Of a stretch of DNA of 45,119 nt, positions 27,201-39,244 are shown piece after piece. The DNA comes from Zygophlyctis sp. KS116. Taxonomy: Eukaryota; Chytridiomycota. Where the stretch lies: contig BAAFSQ010000065.1 of assembly GCA_054661495.1 (NCBI GenBank), forward strand, positions 1-45,119, written 5' to 3'. The notes below the pieces were generated by a model. The model did no database searches and was not told the origin of the DNA. It worked only from the letters and a program-made list of their open reading frames with translations. A program made the translations under genes and the position numbers. The number at the start of each line of letters is the position of its first letter. The stretch's first letter is position 1.

Positions 27201-29525
27201 AGTCCTATTCGTCTGAAGCCATCGTGACGCACATAGCCGCAGTTCGGGATCATTATGATGCAGATAGTCAAGAACCAAAGTTAACGGTCTGAATAAAACA
27301 CTACTACAGACTTTCAAACGGGAATCTACCATTTTAATTTGTGAAAAATACCATCCAAATGTGTAATGTAAAAAAATGCAGAGAATTTTTTCAGATTTAA
27401 TTGAGGAGATGAGATGATCAGTTGAGCGATTGTATTCTCTATCAAATAAGTGCTTTTGTACAATTTGAACAATTTCCAGAGGTTATCAGTAACTTTAGAA
27501 TGTAAATTTTCATGCTCTTCGTCTAAATATCGCCAGAACTGTAGTTTGAAATGAGCGAAAAAATACCTTTATAAATGAATCAGTTATGTAATGATTATAA
27601 TGCTGAGGCTGAGCGCAATTTGTATCTAGATGTATAATTATGGTTAAGAAACTATCTAATATATTAAATGATGTAACCTATAAATTAAGCCAGAAAAATA
27701 CCATTGACGCGGCATTAATTAAAAGTGCCTGCACTTTTAGCTTTGCATCATCTGATAATGAATAATGTTTCAAAAATAGAGCCCATATCTGCTGGCTTTT
27801 ATAAATAATATCTACACCCTCCGTTGTCTCTAGCAGTGTATTGTTACTGAGTTGCAACACGATTTCTGAAAAAATATCTGAAAAATACATCAGAGCTTGA
27901 GCCATTAGCTGATTTCCAACGGGCAAGCCCCTCTCAAATATATCAGAATTAGAATCTTCATAAAAATCAATCGCAGAACTAGAAATTGAATCCAAATCCC
28001 ATGATGTTTGGATGGCATTATTGGAGCTTGTGTCATTTGATACAGCATTTTGGACTAGTTGATCCAGAAAAGTATAAATTCCGGTTAGAAGCATATGTTT
28101 AGAGCTTTGGCAATGCTTTTGGATAAATTTATTCCTGAATTACCTTTAGTAAATATATATATCTAATAATCATAAAAGGAAAGTGTATGCTGTATATTTG
28201 CGGTCCTTTCCATGAGAAATCTGATATCAAGAATATGGCAGCTCTGTTCAACTCTTCAACTTTTAAATGTTTTGTAACATGAAAATGCTTCCATATTTCA
28301 AAGGGACTGATGAGCCTAAATAACTGATTCAACGCCTGAACAAACCCCTATTAAATTATTTAAAAAAATTACCTCTGAATTTGACTCCATACTCTGAACT
28401 GTGAGCAAAAAAGTAAAAAATGTGCCTGAAAATACAGGTATCCCAATAGCTTCCTTATCTTGCAAAGAAGACACTATATTAATAGCGATTTGTAGAGAAT
28501 CTTTCAGTTCCTATCTGTTATACTCCAATCAAAACTACCTTTAAACAGTCAACAACTTGAATAGTAACCTCTAGAGTCAACTGCTCGGTATTTTGTCCAG
28601 AAGAAGAATTCTGTACCAATAACCAAGAATATAATCGCCTATTTAGCGACATATCCCTTCTTAAAACCGTTTTTAAAGCTGAAAATATCAGTACATTTGA
28701 AAGATTCTTAAAATAATTTCGACATGATTCAAAAGGTAGATATTTCAATAGAAAATCTAAAGCATTCCTTTGTACCAAAACCGAAGAATCCGTCAAAGAC
28801 TCTGAAATAGCTCTAACCATGAGCGCAGGCTCGCTTCCAATCAGAATCCCAATATCCTCCTTTGAAAACTGATTTCCCAATTTCTTTAATAGAAAAACAA
28901 GACCATTAAACCTTGATCTTGGACTTGAAATAATCCCAATCCAAAGACAATGATAAAAATAAACTTCTCCTAAATTCCTACATAGATCATCTAGAATACA
29001 ATAAGCCTTTTCAGAAATTTCATTTTCTTCTTCAAAACCGGGAAGAAGAGCCAAAATTAAACCTTTTAGACACGGTCTTAAATCATCTCCCAGTGGTAAA
29101 TAGTACTTTTGATAGATCTCTAGTAGAGCTGGCTAATATTTTAAAAAATGTAATTACTTTAACAGTAACCGATGCATCATGCAAAAAAGCAAAAAGCCCA
29201 AGACTCCATAATGGAAGATCCGCCACCAACTGTTTTCTTTGAGCGTCTAACGTTAAAATATGAAATTACGTGCAAAAATTAAAGAGTAAACTTCAAGTGT
29301 TTTCTGATGTACTCCAGAGGGCAAAGCAGGATTTAGACATTGCGCTAATCTCTTTGAAATAAGATTTTTCCTTGGGAGAGATAAACAATTTGGAAGGAAA
29401 TTTGAGAGTATTTTATGGATTTTTGTCAGAAATTCAATTACATCCGCCCAGTCCGAAACCGAATCAAAGGAAGAGAGTGCAACTTCTAGAGCGGAAGTAA
29501 ACTTTTTAAGATTATGTTCCTGCAT
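24258..29525 (-). CDS. DOP1: Dopey/DOP1, Golgi-endosome trafficking scaffold
   Basis: About 16 exons and 15 introns of 23-30 nt, encoding roughly 1,620 aa (yeast Dop1 about 1,700). The Dopey N-terminal signature is intact: VSDWADVIEFLTKIHKIL, then SKRLAQCLNPALPSGVHQKT, and across two splice sites QKYYLPLGDDLRPCLKGLI followed by LLPGFEEENE. The C-terminal Dopey block is present too: FWQRISFTMLVCPLDTF and FRFLRVLLLKITPKYTIHFW. Dop1 works with Mon2 and the Neo1 flippase on Golgi and endosome membranes. N-terminal introns (low-high): 29247-29269, 29133-29157, 28511-28538, 28348-28372, 28116-28143; the last is near 24690-24715. Middle joins were made by frame and local motif continuity and are less certain than the ends. 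Confidence 0.92.
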
Positions 29526-29726
29526 TTTCTTGATTATTAAAAGACTTTAGAATACCAACTTTTGACAGTCAAAAAGGTCTTGGTCAAGCGTTGAGTCGTT
29601 GAATTCGCCAAATGTCCGAAACTAACGACTAAGCCCCGAGTTAAAACCCCGAATCAACGCTAACCTCTAGCAGTGAGTTAAGTACCTGATAAACTTGAAC
29701 GCATCGGTTAAAATAATACCCGAAAA
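29526..29726. promoter_or_regulatory. Bidirectional promoter DOP1 / RMD1 with nested inverted repeats
   Basis: This 201-bp spacer is the longest between divergent genes here. AGCGTTGA (29587-29594) pairs with TCAACGCT (29654-29661). Inside them AGTCGTT (29594-29600) pairs with AACGACT (29624-29630). The GC-richer patch stands out from its surroundings. A regulatory site is likely but unproven. Confidence 0.35.
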
Positions 29727-31098
29727 ATGAATAAAAGAGCTGGAATAATCACGAATAAACCTATCGCTGCTAAATATTCTATACTTCCAGAACCGCAGAA
29801 TTCTGAAATTTTGCTTCCAGTAACAACTGCTCCGCAAACACAAAAAACTAATGCTAAAGCTATTTTTGCTAAAAGGTAATTTTTAAGAAATAATTTATAG
29901 AACTACTAAAAATTCTCAAAAACTAAAGTTATTTCCTGAAGGGGAAGCTAAAAGTTTGGAAGTTGAGCCGACTCAAGAAATTGCAAGTGCCAACCTACCC
30001 CATGTCCTTGCAACTGCAAAGAAGGATGATTGGCTCATTAATAAATTAGAAAGAAAGTGGTTACCAAGAGTCACAGGTTATTGTACGGCAAATTCTTATA
30101 AAATTGATGCTCTGTTTGATGATTTGAAAAAAAGAGTATTGTTGAATGGAACAAACCCTAAAAGGTTTGATGAAGTTATTTACACGACTTTTACATTCGA
30201 AAGTTCAATTGTTCCGAATGTTGAAGTACCAAATTCTTCTACTGAACCTTTTTTGTTTCAGAATATTGATTCAAGTGGTCAAGAAATTCCTGATAATTTT
30301 CCAGTAAACTTTCTTGCAAAAAGAATTGCTCCTTATGGAGAAATTCTGTTTTTTGAATACGGCGTGGTTGTAATGTGGGGGTTTTCTTTGGAAGAAGAAA
30401 GTAGAATGTTGGATTATTTAAAGTTATTCGAAGAAGATTCCTTGAGTGAAGAAGATATTCAGACTGAAGAATTTCATTTTCATTATCATATTCACTGTCA
30501 ACCAAGAATATACAATGATGTAATAACGCTTAAAAATCCAGCAAATTTTATGATTAAACTTACAATTTCACACTCAGTTGCACAATCTTGTAAATTAGCA
30601 CTTTTTGAAGGACTTATGGATCAGACAATCGGTAGGTGTACCTAATTTTATTCATTCAAAGAAAATACACGCAATGTACCCCAGATTATGGCAGAGCAAG
30701 GGAAAATTAGAATGTCAAGACATGCAATCAATAGGAAAATTGGCACTCTGTTTATTATGAGAATTAACGTAAATCTTGTTTCGAATGTTCTTGGTAATAT
30801 TTAATTAACTGATATGATAGATACACCTGAAATTTTTTGGTCAGAGCCTGCTTTAGAGCCTCTTTACGTAGCTATCAGAGGATATTTAGAAATATCTCAA
30901 AGAGTTGATCTTCTAAATAAGCGTGTGGGGGTTATTTCAGATCTTTTGGATATGCTAAAGGAACATCTAAATTCTTCTCATGGAGAACAGTTAGAATGGA
31001 TTGTAATCATTCTTATTGCGTTTGAAATAGTGATTGGAATTATCACTATTGCCTTTGATCTAACTACATATTTGCAACATCCAAATAATGCATTGTGA
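29727..31098 (+). CDS. RMD1: DUF155 / Rmd1-family membrane protein
   Basis: Four exons (29727-29875, 29901-30631, 30662-30793, 30821-31098) give 429 aa. The DUF155 opening is WLPRVTGYCTANSYKI, with FDEVIYTTF after it. Then come FFEYGVVVMWGFSLEEE and TISHSVAQSCKLALFE. A C-terminal transmembrane helix (LEWIVIILIAFEIVIGI) ends the protein, with ISQRVDLLNKRVGVISDLLDML before it. Yeast relatives are Rmd1, Rmd8 and mitochondrial Rmnd1; mitochondrial forms support translation, cytosolic ones are linked to meiotic nuclear division and microtubules. No clear mitochondrial presequence is seen, so a cytosolic-facing Rmd1-type protein is more likely. Confidence 0.9.
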
Positions 31099-31156
31099 CC
31101 GGTCTCAGAAGTCGGATTTTGAGTAAAAAAACATTTTTATTAATTGTGCGTATTTG

Positions 31157-32334
31157 TTAAGAGAAAACAAACATTTTTATTGAAGCGACTGCATCTAACC
31201 CAATATTGTGAAGAGGGTGAGTAGGAAGCAATAGATTAGTTGATTTTCCTAGTACGAGTGTCTCCTCATCCACTTCAAAATCGCATGTCTCCGCAGACCA
31301 CAGATATGAATGCTGAGCAATCGATAGCCCTGATAAACAATAACAAGTATGATAAAAATCTGGTCGCCTTTTTTTAAGATTCAAAAAGATTACTTTCCTG
31401 GCTTGTCTCTCAAACCTCCATATTCATCTTGACAACAAGAAAGAATATATTCCTGTAGCCGAATACGGTCAATTATTGCATTAGATTTGACCGTTTTCGC
31501 CAGTCCCACAAGAGGTCCTAGAGCTCCAACCCAAAAAGAATAGCAACCATCTACAAGTTTGTTCTAGAGCATTAATGCCAAAAAAATTACAGTTCTTCCT
31601 TGACATGCTCCTTCCAATATCATTTGTCTAGATATAGTCCAATGCATCAAAGACTGTAGATCAATGTCATCTAATGATTTTTTGAGCAATATTAACGCCG
31701 AAATACCACAATAAGTATAACCTCCATGAGCTTCGTTCCCTGGTAATCCACCGAAGCCACCTTCATATGTTTGACATGATTTAATATAATGTTCCATATT
31801 GTGTGTCAACTCTGGAGTTACGATACCCAGCAGCGATGCGACTGAAAGAACGCAATAACTTGCACGAATATCAACCTCTCCATCAGTATGCATTACAAAA
31901 GAACCATCATTTTGCTTCAAAGATATCATCCAAGTATACATCTCCTTCCTCAATATACATTTAAATCCTTCTTCCAGGCCAAGAATGGCTAAAGCATGTA
32001 CTGCAGCATATGTTGTGGCAAGATGTGGCACTTGCAATTCCCCACCACCGAATCCCCCTTCTTTCGACTGATAACTTAATAGTCTCTGCATAATAGCTAC
32101 TTTCGTTTGATCTAAAATTGGTACTTTCAGTAGTTCTAATGAGTGCAATATCCAATAGAGTATCCAAGGGCCAGATGCATCGAGTCCAACAAATGATTTT
32201 GGCAGCGGATTTTTTAAACTATATTCAAGATATGAAATGTGATTTCTATTTAATTCAAGTTTAGATGATATCAATAGTGGTTCAATGCTCTGCCATGCTA
32301 GAGCCTGATCATGTAAAGTCACAGAATTATCCAT
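31157..32334 (-). CDS. FNTB: Protein farnesyltransferase beta subunit
   Basis: Three exons (32334-31591, 31563-31394, 31367-31157) with introns of 27 and 26 nt give 374 aa. Repeated QxGG/GGFGG barrel repeats are seen (KEGGFGGGE, YEGGFGGLPG, EYGGLRDKPG). Zinc ligands are the Asp and Cys of NKLVDGCYSFW and the His of RPDFYHTCYCLSGLSIAQH. These signatures separate farnesyltransferase from geranylgeranyltransferase beta subunits. With the alpha subunit it attaches farnesyl to CaaX proteins such as Ras. Splicing restores ACQGRT-NKLVDG and DKPGK-RPDFYH exactly at the family motifs. Somewhat shorter than animal FNTB at both ends. Confidence 0.95.
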
Positions 32335-32501
32335 CAGTTACTCTGTTGTAGGGCTCGCTCAAACATTCATATCTCTATAGATCTTATTCCATCTAATCGT
32401 TCTAGTTATGGTCATCCTCATGCAATCATTATCAGTGCTCACAATGACGTAAAGAAGTTAAAAACTTCCGGCAATCTCTTAAAGTTCCGGACAAAAATTA
32501 A

Positions 32502-33358
32502 ATGATTGATAATTTAAAAACTTTTATTGTTGCTTTATTAGCTATTGGAGCTTACCATTACAGATCAGAATTTGGCATTATTGATCAATATCATTCCAGC
32601 TCAGTAAATACGCAAAATCCTGTATTGGTTTCCAAGTTCGGACAATACTATAAAAAAGATCAAGGTGTTGAATATGAGAATCCAAATCATAAACCTAGGA
32701 AATTCTACTATGAAGACTATGAAAAATACTTTAATGTCTTTGTCACTCATCGCCAGCTAACTGATGAATCCATCAAGGGATTTTTAGACGCGCATGATAT
32801 TTATCAAGAAGAAGCATATCTGAATGATAAAGAGCGATTCGATGAGTTGACAGACACTTATGGATTATATATTGAGAAGGGTAACCAGAATGATCGTCGA
32901 ATATATATTGCATATGCTGGTCATCAAAAACACTATGGTGTATTTGCGGAAGTAGATATTCCTAGAGGGAGCTTCATCGGAGAGTACACAGGAGTACTAA
33001 CAAACAATTCTGCAAATACAGACTATGCTTGGGATGTATTATTTAGATTAATCTAATTTATAGTATTTGAGTCATATCAATAATGAAAACAATCAGCCCC
33101 TAGATCTTATGATTGACGGAAGAATTATAGGAAATGCCATGAGTAAATGAATATTTCTAATCAATTAGGATTTGTTAATCATAATGATGATCCGAGTACT
33201 GAAGCAATAGAGGTTCCATGGAAAAACCGATGGCATAGAATTTATGTTGCAACTAGGGATATTCATGAGGGAGAGGAGCTAACAGTATCTTATGGACAGT
33301 AATAATATTTAATTAATTAGTTAGAGCATATTGGGAGACAAGAGAAGGAAAGGTTTAA
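32502..33358 (+). CDS. Membrane-anchored SET-domain methyltransferase
   Basis: Four exons (32502-33035, 33064-33142, 33169-33298, 33325-33358) give 258 aa. Residues about 5-18 form a hydrophobic anchor or signal (LKTFIVALLAIGAY). A linker follows, then a SET domain: HYGVFAEVDIPRGSFIGEYTG, DYAWDYLS, RFVNHNDDPSTEA (the FVNH motif for S-adenosylmethionine binding), and GEELTVSYGQAYW. It should methylate lysine in a protein. A short SET domain without pre-SET or post-SET cysteines, attached to a membrane anchor, is unlike histone methyltransferases. It resembles the short SET proteins of some intracellular bacteria, so a non-nuclear substrate is possible. Substrate unknown. Confidence 0.8.
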
Positions 33359-33454
33359 ATCTTTAATCAAGAATAAAAACATTCTTAAAAATTGTTGTCC
33401 GATACTTGTAAGCTCTCGTCCACCTCGACCTCTGTTTCAGGGTTAAGTTTGTTA

Positions 33455-34916
<1,462 letters not shown>

Positions 34917-34930
34917 AAAATAAAAAGAAA

Positions 34931-35619
34931 TTAATCTTTTTTAAGTTCCATTTTTTGATATTCAACTCCTTTAGCAGTTATAACAAAGATTTCCAAGAAA
35001 TCACCAGTATATATATCACGTTCAGTAGCAGAAGTAAACGCATCCTTTGTAATTTTCAATACCTGATCTAATGGAAGTCTAATCCCCTTTCCTTGACCAT
35101 CTGTATGTTTTAATCCAATCTAAAATTTAATAAAAGAATAAAATCTACTTGACTATCTAAAAACGGTTGAATCAAATGCCCAGCACTTCCAGAACAATTA
35201 TACAAGTGTTTTTCATAATTTCCAACAGGATCATATGAAAAAACCGCCCCTATACCATTTTCATCTAACCCACCCAGAGTATTCCAGACATAGTAAGGAA
35301 AGAATCTTTTTCCATATAAAATCACTGATAGCATCTGAGCTAGTGCAGGTGATGACATATCCTTTGAATGATTAAAAGAATAAGTTTCCAACTGTTGTTC
35401 TAAAACTTGTACGAGAGCTTTAGCATCCGCATACATTCCACCTGTAGCCAGCACTGAACCATTTGATAATTTGAATACTTTTGGTGCATATCTAGTATTG
35501 ATGGAGTAGCCTTCAGACATTCTAGTATCTCCAGCAACCACAACAAAATCCTGCCCAGCAATAGCCAGGGAAGTTCCTCCATTATCAGTATACGGTGAAA
35601 ATCCGTGCGTCGTTGGCAT
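34931..35619 (-). CDS. PSMB1: 20S proteasome subunit beta-6
   Basis: Two exons (35619-35149, 35119-34931; 29-nt intron) give 219 aa. The N-terminus FSPYTDNGGTSLAIAGQDF followed by VVAGDTRMSEGYSI is the beta-6 (Pre7/PSMB1) form. The subunit has no threonine protease activity and keeps a short unprocessed N-terminus. Later blocks FFPYYVWNTLGGLDENG and GSAGHLIQPFLD fit the same subunit. It sits in the beta ring of the proteasome core. It is divergent from the beta-5 gene across 96 bp, and its stop is 14 bp from the end of RBBP4. Confidence 0.95.
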
Positions 35620-35715
35620 TTTAAATCTAGGTTTTGTGAACGCGACTTTTTTCTCTAGTCACACTCTTGTCGTACACACGAACACACTTACACACACGAA
35701 CACACACGCTCTCGT
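35620..35715. promoter_or_regulatory. Shared promoter of two proteasome beta genes, direct repeats
   Basis: The 96-bp spacer contains the 14-mer ACACACGAACACAC twice (35674-35687 and 35692-35705), 18 bp apart, within a CA-rich tract closer to PSMB5. Shared control of the two subunits from this element is an inference. Confidence 0.5.
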
Positions 35716-36520
35716 ATGCTAGAATTACTAGGATCAGGCGCTAAAATGAGTTTTGAAATTCCAAATGTTTCAAATGTAAATTTCTTCCTCTAATAGCTAG
35801 CCTGTAGAGTTTTTAAAACATCAGACCTCTGAAAATGCTAAACATCGAATTGATATTGTGCACGGAACAACAACTCTTGCTTTTAAATTCAAACACGGCG
35901 TTATTGTTGCTGTTGACTCAAGAGCCACTGGTGGTAGTTATATCGCATCCCAGTCTGTTAAAAAAGTAATTGAAATTAATCCGTATCTCTTGGGAACTAT
36001 GGCTGGAGGTGCCGCTGATTGTTCTTACTGGGAAAGAGAATTGGGGAAAAGATGTCGCTTATACGAATTAAGAAATAAAGAAAGAATTTCTGTTGCTGCT
36101 GCTTCAAAATTACTTTCTAATATGGTGTATAGCTATAAGGGAATGGGACTTTCTATGGGAACTATGGTGACTGGTTGGGATAAACAAGTATTTTTTCTTT
36201 AATAAAGTAATTAGGGACCAGGACTTTTTTATGTAGATTCTGATGGACAACGTATAAAATCAGATTTATTTTCTGTTGGATCAGGATCTACCTATGCTTA
36301 TGGTGTATTAGATTCAGGATATGACTTTAATATGTCTGTAAAGGATGCAATTGATCTTGGAAGACGTTCAATTTATCATGCAACTTTTAGAGATGCTTAT
36401 TCTGGAGGTTCTGTAAATGTATACCATGTCAAGAAGGAAGGATGGGAGTTTATAAGTCAAACAGATGTAATGGATTTGCATTATGAGTATGAACAAGAGT
36501 ATCATGGTAAAAAGGCTTAA
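35716..36520 (+). CDS. PSMB5: 20S proteasome subunit beta-5, chymotrypsin-like
   Basis: Three exons (35716-35775, 35801-36187, 36215-36520) give 250 aa. A propeptide of about 44 residues ends at HG, and the mature chain starts with catalytic Thr in [19 protein letters not shown] supplies Asp17, and [10 protein letters not shown] carries Lys33. Further beta-5 blocks are [13 protein letters not shown] and [12 protein letters not shown]. Activity is chymotrypsin-like peptide cleavage in the proteasome core. The start at 35716 is the first ATG; a second in-frame ATG ten codons on is possible. The stop codon interlocks with that of the convergent FAM192A-like gene. Confidence 0.96.
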
Positions 36521-37020
36521 TCTGAATCTGAATATTCAACTATTTTCAATGATTTTTTAGAGTCTTGAGTTGTTTTTTCACTTTTTCTTTTAATCAAAAC
36601 TACTGGTTTTGATAGAGATTGAGAAATGACTGATTTTTGAATAGATTTATGAAGAGTTTTAACAAGGACTGTTTCCTTTGCATTTTTAAATTCTTTTAAT
36701 TCTTTTTCCAATTGTTTCTTTTCCAGAATTTCCATCTGTTTCTTCTTTTCCGAAACTTGAGCTAAAAAATCCAATTCATCCTGATCTAATCCTCTTAATG
36801 TATTTGCTAACCGGACTTTTTCACCAAACTCTTCTTCCTTTATCCTTTCAGACTCTACAAATTACAATTAGGAAATACCTGCAAGTCTCACAGCGAGCGG
36901 CCTCAGATCTACAGGAGCCGAATCAGGGATTTCAGAGAGATTATCTGGAGTAATTGTTTCATTTTCACTAGTAAACTTGTTTTTGATTTCAGTCTTTGCA
37001 GTGATGAATCCATTTTGCAT
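36517..37020 (-). CDS. FAM192A/NIP30 (Fyv6-type) domain protein
   Basis: Two exons (37020-36879, 36854-36517; 24-nt intron) give 159 aa. After [10 protein letters not shown] comes the domain core [34 protein letters not shown] and then a long charged helix. The C-terminal part is Lys/Ser-rich and ends in an acidic DSD. This fits the N-terminal NIP30 domain shared by animal FAM192A/PSME3IP1, which binds the PA28-gamma proteasome activator, and yeast Fyv6, a second-step splicing factor. Which role applies here is open: it lies tail-to-tail with PSMB5, but the genome is also very intron-rich. Confidence 0.78.
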
Positions 37021-37127
37021 TTTAGTAGTTGTAGCGCTAGTTTTAGTCTCTACAAGTTTTAGAGTTAGTGCTAGACTAGTGTGCGACCAAGTGTAAGTGC
37101 CAGATCAAGTGCCAGTGGCAGGAGAAA

Positions 37128-38663
37128 ATGAAATGTCCAAAATGCCAGTCGAAATCATTTAAAACTATTGATGGCCAGAAAACATGCAGGAATGGACATG
37201 TTCTAACGGTAATTTATATCTATAATTTATAGGGATATATTCAACAAATGTCGGATGAATTCGTACAAGGTGCAAGATCTATTTATAAATCTGCTAAACG
37301 GAAATCAAAGGAAATTTCAACTTTGGACTCTAGATTCTGTAATTTAGTTTTTGTAAAATGTTAGATCCGCCAAGGAGAATTCGTTTTGAAATGGCTCAGT
37401 CAAGTTTAGAGGAAATGACAAAATGTTTAATTCAAAATAGACAATTTCCACAGCAATTCGAGGTATTTACGATTGCATTTAATCTAGTTAGTTTGTAGTC
37501 ATTGATTTATGGATTAAATTATTAAGTGCTTATCCAATTCCAATTACATCAAATAAAAAATCAGAATGGAGGCTCTCTAATCAGTCTCACAGTGATCATC
37601 TTTCAGACTCTGAAAATTCAGGATGGACTACAGAAGAAGGGTTCGAGTCTGATACAACTGCGTCTAGTTTAAGAAGTTTAAAAAGAGAAAAGAAAACAGG
37701 TTTTGTTAGGATACAATCAGAGTTTAAAGCTAAATATTTATTAGGGATTTTATATCTGGGAGCTAAATGGTTGAAATTACCTTATTTTGCAAGAGATTTT
37801 ACAAAGTATTATAATTTTATAATTCTAAATTTTAGATGGGCAAATAATGGTGAAATTCCATACTATTTTACTTCTACACTACATCAAGAGTCTTTAAGTA
37901 AAGGATATTCTGTAGAGAAAACAGGATTAGAAGATAGATCTGTTCCAAATGATGATTTAGATTGGATAATTTTGCAATTAAAGTCATTTTATAAATCAAA
38001 GTTTCAAATTAAATTTCCTCCTTTAAATGTAGATGCATTTCAAGAAAGAATAGGAAAACTTTTAAATTTAAATGGTAATTTTCTTGTAATTAAAGACATT
38101 AGAATCGCGAATTGCAACTGTTTCCAATATTTCTAAACAAATATTTCTACCAATCTCTGAAAAAGTGGTCATAATTCCATTCTTAATAGAATTCAAAATA
38201 TGGAGTTCTCAAAATCCTTGTTGTAAAATGAAAATTCCGTTTTTTAGAAAAGAATATGCAAAATTATCAACTTGTGATTTAAAATCAAATCCTTTATTAT
38301 GGAAAAATTATTCTGATTTTGCCCAAAAACTATTTAACACAGGACCCATTAAAAAAGAAACAAGATTTGCTATAGAAACTCTTGGACTTGATCGTGAATT
38401 TCTCAAAAACTCTTCAAATACCTGTGAACCAATGCCAGAAAAATTTATAGAGATTGGTAATATTTATTTGACTTACAATTTCAGAATCTGAATGCGATCC
38501 AAAGATTTCAACTTTTGTAGGAAATGATCCAGTTGGACTATTTCCCTTTTCATATGCATGTATTTTAGAATATCTATCGGATTTAATAGGAATTGTCCCT
38601 AGATCTTTGGAAAAACGTGTTCATAAGCAAGAGATTTGCTTAAATATAATAAACAGAGTATAA
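37128..38663 (+). CDS. RRN7: RNA polymerase I initiation factor Rrn7/TAF1B
   Basis: Seven exons (37128-37208, 37233-37338, 37365-37462, 37492-37805, 37836-38074, 38103-38456, 38485-38663) give 456 aa. A zinc ribbon opens the protein (MKCPKCQSKSF ... TCRNGH). TFIIB-like cyclin folds follow, with LLGILYLGAKWLKLPYFARD and the family block WANNGEIPYYFTS. Rrn7/TAF1B is the TFIIB-like part of core factor/SL1 that recruits Pol I to rDNA promoters in the nucleolus. Intron 4 (30 nt, 37806-37835) has no in-frame stop, so only family alignment supports removing it. The stop is 3 bp before the DCTN5 start. Confidence 0.85.
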
Positions 38664-38666
38664 TTC

Positions 38667-39221
38667 ATGAAATTTCTTTCGACTGTAGTATTTCTTGATT
38701 AAATCTAGAGCTCAGGGAATAAAATATCTGTAGATGCAATCATTTGTTCACCGTCACAAATTCACTTATCAGGATCAAGCATCGTCTGCAATGCAACTCT
38801 TCGAGGAGATTTGTGTGAACAGACTCTTTCTATTAGAGTCGGATCTCATGTTATTGTGTATGATGATGTTGTTCTAAGGCCGTCATGGCAAAAAGTAAAG
38901 TACTATCCTCTAAAAATTAATGATTTTGTCTCAATCGGTAAGGGATCGATTGTACAAGCGTCAAGTATTGGATCATTTGTTTTAATTGGAAATGATTGTG
39001 TAATCGGAAATGGTGCTGTTATCAAGGATTGCGTTCGTGTACTGGATGGAAGTTTTGTTTCACCAAATACAGTGATTCGGCCTTTTGCAATTTATGGAGG
39101 AAATCCTGGTAGGTTGTGTTATTAATGATTAGCAAAATTGGTTGGAGAGTTGCCAGAATGCGCTCAAGAAATGATCGAGGAAAGGATAAGAAATGAATTT
39201 CAAGAGTTATTAGAAGCTTGA
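38667..39221 (+). CDS. DCTN5: Dynactin subunit p25
   Basis: Three exons (38667-38684, 38709-39108, 39133-39221) with two 24-nt introns give 168 aa (animal p25 182 aa). Left-handed beta-helix hexapeptides run through it: SSGNKISVDAIIC, VCNATLRGDL, IRVGSHVIVYDDVVLRP, INDFVSIGKGSIV, GSFVLIGNDCVIGNGAVIKDC. The p25 tail follows (AKLVGELPECAQEM). p25/p27 form the pointed-end part of dynactin that selects dynein cargo on endosomes. The start ATG lies 3 bp after the RRN7 stop, so its promoter must lie inside RRN7 or the two share a transcript. Confidence 0.93.
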
Positions 39222-39244
39222 TATAAATCGTTTAGAATATTGTA

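Noticed and set aside
38168-38249. Two further tiny introns in RRN7
   Set aside because: GT...AG strings of 25 nt exist, but removing either or both breaks the frame. The continuous exon stays open to the next good donor.
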